Shown here one piece after another: positions 59,906 to 64,000 of a stretch of DNA of 64,000 nt (position 1 is its first letter; each line of letters begins with the position of its first letter). The notes beneath the pieces are model-generated. The model did no database searches. It saw only the letters and a program-made list of their open reading frames with translations, and had not been told where the DNA came from. The position numbers and the translations under genes are program-made. Origin of the DNA: Erythrophleum ivorense (taxonomy: Eukaryota; Streptophyta; Magnoliopsida; Fabales; Fabaceae); assembly GCA_026724425.1 (NCBI GenBank), contig JAIUCV010000007.1, forward strand, positions 25,434,484-25,498,483. Reading direction: 5' to 3'.

Positions 59906-62158
59906 AGAGCAAGTCACATTCAAAATGTCATTCAAGAGACATAATGGTGCCAAAGCATCAAACCAATAGTTATATGCATGTTTCATGATTCAAACATCTA
60001 TACAAGCATTTAATGACACAAGAAATACATATAAGGAAGGATGGAGAGCTACCTTTCTCAAGAAGTACCATTTTTCTTCCTTAGTTTCTCACTTTCCTCT
60101 CTTGGCCTCACAAGTATACTTGGAAGAAACTTGATTTGCTTAGCCTAGACACATCAAACAATATACAAAGGTATCAATGAAACCATCTTTAACCTTACAC
60201 AAGTTTTATATAAGCTACTTCTAGTTTTAAGCATCCATATGGCTCCATATAGTAGTATAATGAAGTAACTCACACAACTCATTATCTTGGTTCCAATTTC
60301 TCATTCAATATAAGTCACATGACTCCATTTAAGATCATTAGAGTCATCACAAACTCAAATTAAGGAGTCTAATACTAAGTTGCTTCTTTATGCATAATGG
60401 AGCCTTAAACTCCCAACTTTCAAATTATGGTTCCTAAATTAAACTAATGGTTCCTTTGGTTTTATTATTCATTTCTAGGCCATTTTTTATCCTTGGAATT
60501 AAAGACAACTCTTCTTAGGTGTGGAATCCCCTTCTTGGTTGAGATGCACACACACCTAAGGAGTCCATGGAGTTTTTTTAGTTTTCCTAGGGAATTTGCC
60601 ATCCATAAAGCTTCCTAAGTGTCTTGAGAACTCAAACATGGTTTTACACAATCTAAATCATCACTAAAAAGTTCTATAAATCCCTAAATGCAATTAAAAC
60701 CATGGCCCTATTTGGTTTCTTGTTTCCAGAATAGTTTTCTGTTTTTAAAAACAAAAAAACAAAAAAACTTGTTTGATAATGTGTTTTTAACGAGTTGTTT
60801 TGTAAAACAAAAAAATAGAATTTTGTTTTCAAAAACAGAAAAATTAGAACACTTTTTAAGTGTTTTGTAATTTTTGTTCTAGAGAATTAGGAAAAAAATA
60901 AAAAATAGCTATTTTTCAGAATAATGATTCAAATGAATTTTTTAATTTTTTTGTTCTCAAAATTTATTCTAAAAAATATCTGTTTTAAAAAAATTAAAAT
61001 AAAAATAATTTCAAACAGGCCCCATAATTTTCACAACTTGTTATCTATAGCCTCTTTTTGAGTTATATTGCTTCCATATGATTCCTTAGGCTTCAAAACC
61101 CTTTTCTCTATCATGTTGGGACCAAAATCAAACTCCCTACATGGTGCTCTAATTCTGGTTGAAATACTTAAGCAAAAGAGAGCTAAGAAGAAGTAAGTTG
61201 GGTCATGGTTTCTTACCTTATTTCAAAGCTTGCAAAGAGAGCTTTTTTAGGCTTCTAAAGTTTCCTCCAAAATCTTCCTTTCCTCCACTGAACCAATCAC
61301 GGAAAACCCCCTTTTAGAACATCAAAACCATAAGAAGAGAGAGAAGAAGGAGGAGAAGAAGTTTGGTGAAAGAGAAGACATGAAAAAGTGTGGATTTCTT
61401 ACCCTTTCTTGCTTGGGTTTTCTTTTCCTTGCTCCCTCATTTGGTGTGCCACCTTGAGCTGCCCTTGAATCTATTTTGGACTAGAGAAATGTCAGTTTAT
61501 ATGGGAGGCAGAAGTGGGACGTGATATAAAAGGGGTGGAGCTCACTTATAACATTTTTCAAAATTCCAATTATATCCCTAAACTTTGGTTTCTTCGTTTG
61601 AGTTCATTTTAAATCCTTTTTTAGAACCATCTTTTTATCATAAAATTTAGGTTCTCTTATTCATAAAATTTCTTTAGTTTCATCCAAATTGGATTTAAAA
61701 CCTTATCGAACTGTCTGGTCAAGTTGCAATCAACTGACGCTTTAAAATGTAAATCGAAAGGGGCTTTGACCATTTTAGGGGTTCTTATGATTTTTGGGAC
61801 TTCTGAGAACCTTGGAAAACTCAATTTTTCCATTTAAAACTCATTCTTTTGAGTTTTCTAAAAGTTACCCGAAATTATAAAAATGTCACTGGCCTCTGTA
61901 ACTCTCTGTTTGGCCATTTTAGCTCCAATTTTGGGTTATCCTGAGTCTCTTAACTATATTTTTAAATGTTTTAATTAATATTCAAATCTTAATTAGCCTT
62001 AGTTCACTTTACTCCAGGGTTTTCATTGATTAATTAAAAGATTTTGATTTCGGTTTCTTGTAGTTCCTACTGGTTTTCGCTACGCCTGTGATCCCCTGTA
62101 AGTAATTTATTCCACTATTTAAGAATGATTTTGGATTTCTAAATCATAAGATATTACA
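59778..62158 (-). mobile_element. Inverted LTR copy of the same family
   Basis: On the minus strand it begins TGTAATATCTTATGATTT at 62158 and follows the order of the solo LTR at 54776-58364 as far as the minisatellite. It lacks the final 1.5 kb of that LTR, so it is truncated where it meets LTR B. A MITE (60704-61022) is inserted in it. No matching target duplication was found. ORFs on both strands are fortuitous. Confidence 0.6.
60704..61022. mobile_element. MITE-like element with CAT flanks
   Basis: 319 bp. The left end GGCCCTATTTGG and the inverted right end GGGCCTGTTTGA form an imperfect 12-bp terminal inverted repeat. CAT flanks both sides (60701-60703, 61023-61025). The interior matches the element at 22009-22326 in layout (TTGTTTGATAATRTGTTTT, TTTTGTTCTCAAAATTTATT). 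The superfamily is undecided. Confidence 0.65.
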
Positions 62159-62384
62159 ATGTATATGGAATTCTCTCCCTTTTCTGTGCTCTTCTTCCCT
62201 TGGATTGAAGGGGGTTGTTTTCTGTCACATTCTTTTTCTTGCAGCGCTACTGTTAGAGGTGTGATGGGCCTATTTACTTGCTTGCTGCTCTTCAAGGTTA
62301 TTACACTGACATTGTCTCTTGGATTGGTCACATGCTGTGAAGGTAATTGGCTAGAACCTTGACTTCTTCACTCATTAATATTTG
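62159..62384. other. Short non-coding stretch between LTR copy and gag relic
   Basis: T-rich, with antiparallel ORFs of 67-70 codons that have no recognisable motif. It may be the truncated 3' continuation of the gag relic. Confidence 0.3.
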
Positions 62385-63737
62385 TTGCAAGTTGGCCAAT
62401 TTAAGTCTCCAAACTTTAGATTGTTGTCTTTGTTCACTGTTGGAATAGACTATATTTGTTGCCAACTACTTCATTATATCTTCTAGACTTGGTTCTAACT
62501 TGTTCATCTATTGCATGGGTTGTCTCATAGGCTATTGGTTGCTTGGACCAGGAGCATTGAATTTCTGTTGCTGCTGTTATTGGTTAGACCCACTATGATA
62601 TCTCAAATCCGGGTGATCTCTTCATCCATGATTGTATGATGTTACATAAGGGTTGTATCTATTATGTTGCTATTGTAAAGGTCTACTAGGGAAGATACCA
62701 AAACATGATTATGTATTATCTTGCAACTGGGGACATTGATCTATGGTATGTGTGGTTAACAAACAAATACCACACAAAAGTGCAGGGAGTTATTGAGGTT
62801 GCCTTTACCTGAGTGTTAGCTGTCAGCCAAACTCCTCAAGTTTATTTTCTATTCTTTGTTGATCCATATGAGTGGCATAGATTTCATTTACACCTCTGGT
62901 TGGCGTATTTATTATGGTGTCAAATTGTTGTGTATTCTGTGTCATATTCACAATAAGGTCTCTGACAACAGTTAGGGTTTTGTTAACTAATGCTCCTCTT
63001 GCAGTTGCATCAACCATACTTCTATCCATGGGTAGCAAGCCTTCGTAAAAGTACTGAATCAAAAGTTGGTCACTAGTCTGATGGTGAAGATAGCTTACAC
63101 ATAGTTTCTTAAACCTCTCCCAATACTCATACAATGTTTCTCTGTTCATTTGTCTAATACCATTAATCTCTTTTTGGATGGCAGCAGTTCTTAAGGTAGA
63201 AAATAATTTCTCTAAAAATATTCTCTTCAATTCATTCCATGAAGTGATGGCTTGAGGTTGAAGATAATAAAGCCAATCTTTAACTGCCCCATCCAGTGAG
63301 AAGGGAAACACTCTAAGCTTGATATGCTCTTTTAAAACTCCTTATGGCTTCATGGTAGAAAAAACCACGTGGAACTCCTTGAGATGTTTATGAGGATCCT
63401 CATATGCAAGACCATGAAACTTTGGAAGCAAATGCATTAATCCATATTTAAGTTCAAAAGTAACATCAAGTTCAAGAAATTGGACACACTGTGGTTGGTA
63501 ATTAACATCAAGTGCAGCCAATTCCCTAAGAGTCCTATCATTATCACAAGCCATATCTACTACTTTAGAATCAAAATCAAAATCAAAATTCAATTCGCAA
63601 TTACTTCCTATATTGTCTATCATCTCATAAATAAGCTCAGTAGTCATAGCGTCTTTACAATTTTTAAGTTGTGTATGAAAACTCCTATTAATCTCTGGAT
63701 CAAACTCAACCAAATCTCTATTAGAGGATTTTGCCAT
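62385..63737 (-). pseudogene. gag: Athila-like Ty3 gag, N-terminal and capsid region, with stop codons
   Basis: The minus-strand start ATG is at 63735-63737 (MAKSSNRDLVEF), chosen because upstream codons belong to an AT-rich leader. The first block (63737-63342) has FELKYGLMHLLPKFHGL and EDPHKHLKEFHVVFSTMKP, hallmarks of Athila-group gag, then TAA at 63342-63344 in frame. The second block (63311-62823) continues as a retrotransposon gag capsid domain (FPFSLDGAVKDWLYYLQP, LYEYWERFKKLC, LLIQYFYEGLLPMDRSM). Past the stop at 62823, a weak CCHC-like stretch (CGICLLTTHTIDQCPQL) and further gag-like sequence with stops extend to about 62385. Protease and pol are absent. The element's leader and left LTR would lie beyond 64000. 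Confidence 0.87.
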
Positions 63738-64000
63738 ACACCAATAATGAAATAAAATGAAAGAAATGCCCAAAAATTACCAAGAAAAATCAAAATAAAT
63801 TAGAAAAAAATTAGAAAAATTGCTAAAAGTAAGAGTAAAAAATACTAGAAAATTGGAAAAGTAGTCTAAACGATGGAATTTGGCCAAAAAGTGGCCTAGA
63901 TCATAGCATAGTTGCAATTTTGATTCCTCACAACACCTAGAACCTATATACCAAGTTTTAGCTCAATTGGAGTTAGTCACTTGTTATGCCGGTATTACCC
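63738..64000 (-). other. Leader of the Athila-like element
   Basis: Minus-strand, T-rich and non-coding, directly upstream of the gag ATG. The primer site and LTR are not reached within the window. Confidence 0.5.

Overview
This window is nuclear DNA from a flowering plant, most likely a eudicot. The evidence is a type I pectinesterase gene with introns, AT-rich intergenic sequence, and plant-specific transposons: a Sirevirus-type Ty1/copia element, a Ty3 element with an Athila-like gag, CACTA elements with a TNP2 transposase, an Au-like SINE and small inverted-repeat elements. I cannot name the species. No operon, CRISPR array, rRNA or tRNA gene is visible. Only one recognisable host gene of substance is present, and it appears broken. 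The rest is a graveyard of nested retroelements, as expected of heterochromatin or a repeat-rich gene-poor arm.

Layout: 1-1451, a CACTA-type terminus. 1791-14155, a solo LTR (2.9 kb, target duplication ATAAG) split by a 9.5-kb Sirevirus-like copia element at 2853-12333 (two 995-bp LTRs, target duplication AGATG). The copia element carries gag, pol and a third ORF, all damaged. 17391-17669, a shrunken solo LTR. 18108-20689 (minus), a pectinesterase gene with an N-terminal inhibitor-type pro-region, carrying a premature stop and a 0.45-kb interruption. 22009-23820, two inverted-repeat elements. 26798-29316, a full solo LTR of the same family as the one at 17391. 30521-33218 and 45569-48356, two solo LTRs of another family with a GC-rich palindrome array. 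Between these two lie a copia primer-site relic, a broken gene fragment (35102-35427), a SINE (37171-37316), T-rich intron-like DNA with isolated exon-like stretches, and an LTR-like block ending at 43180. 45382-51650 (plus), a decayed CACTA TNP2 transposase gene interrupted by the second of these LTRs. 53210-62158, a pile of related Ty3-type LTRs in both orientations, including a 3.6-kb solo LTR, a perfect 158-bp tandem duplication, arrays of an approximately 32-bp minisatellite and a large inverted repeat. 62385-63737 (minus), an Athila-like Ty3 gag with a stop codon.

The pieces do not form a pathway. The main story is insertion order and decay. Five or six independent LTR insertions have collapsed to solo LTRs with readable target duplications. 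One recent copia element is still full length, with about 0.7% LTR divergence by direct comparison, but already cannot encode its own proteins. I found no convincing new biological system. The most unusual items are the recurring 12-bp palindrome shared by the copia LTRs, pol repeat and spacer, the foreign reading frame inside the pectinesterase gene, and the LTR foldback at 58.4-61.1 kb.
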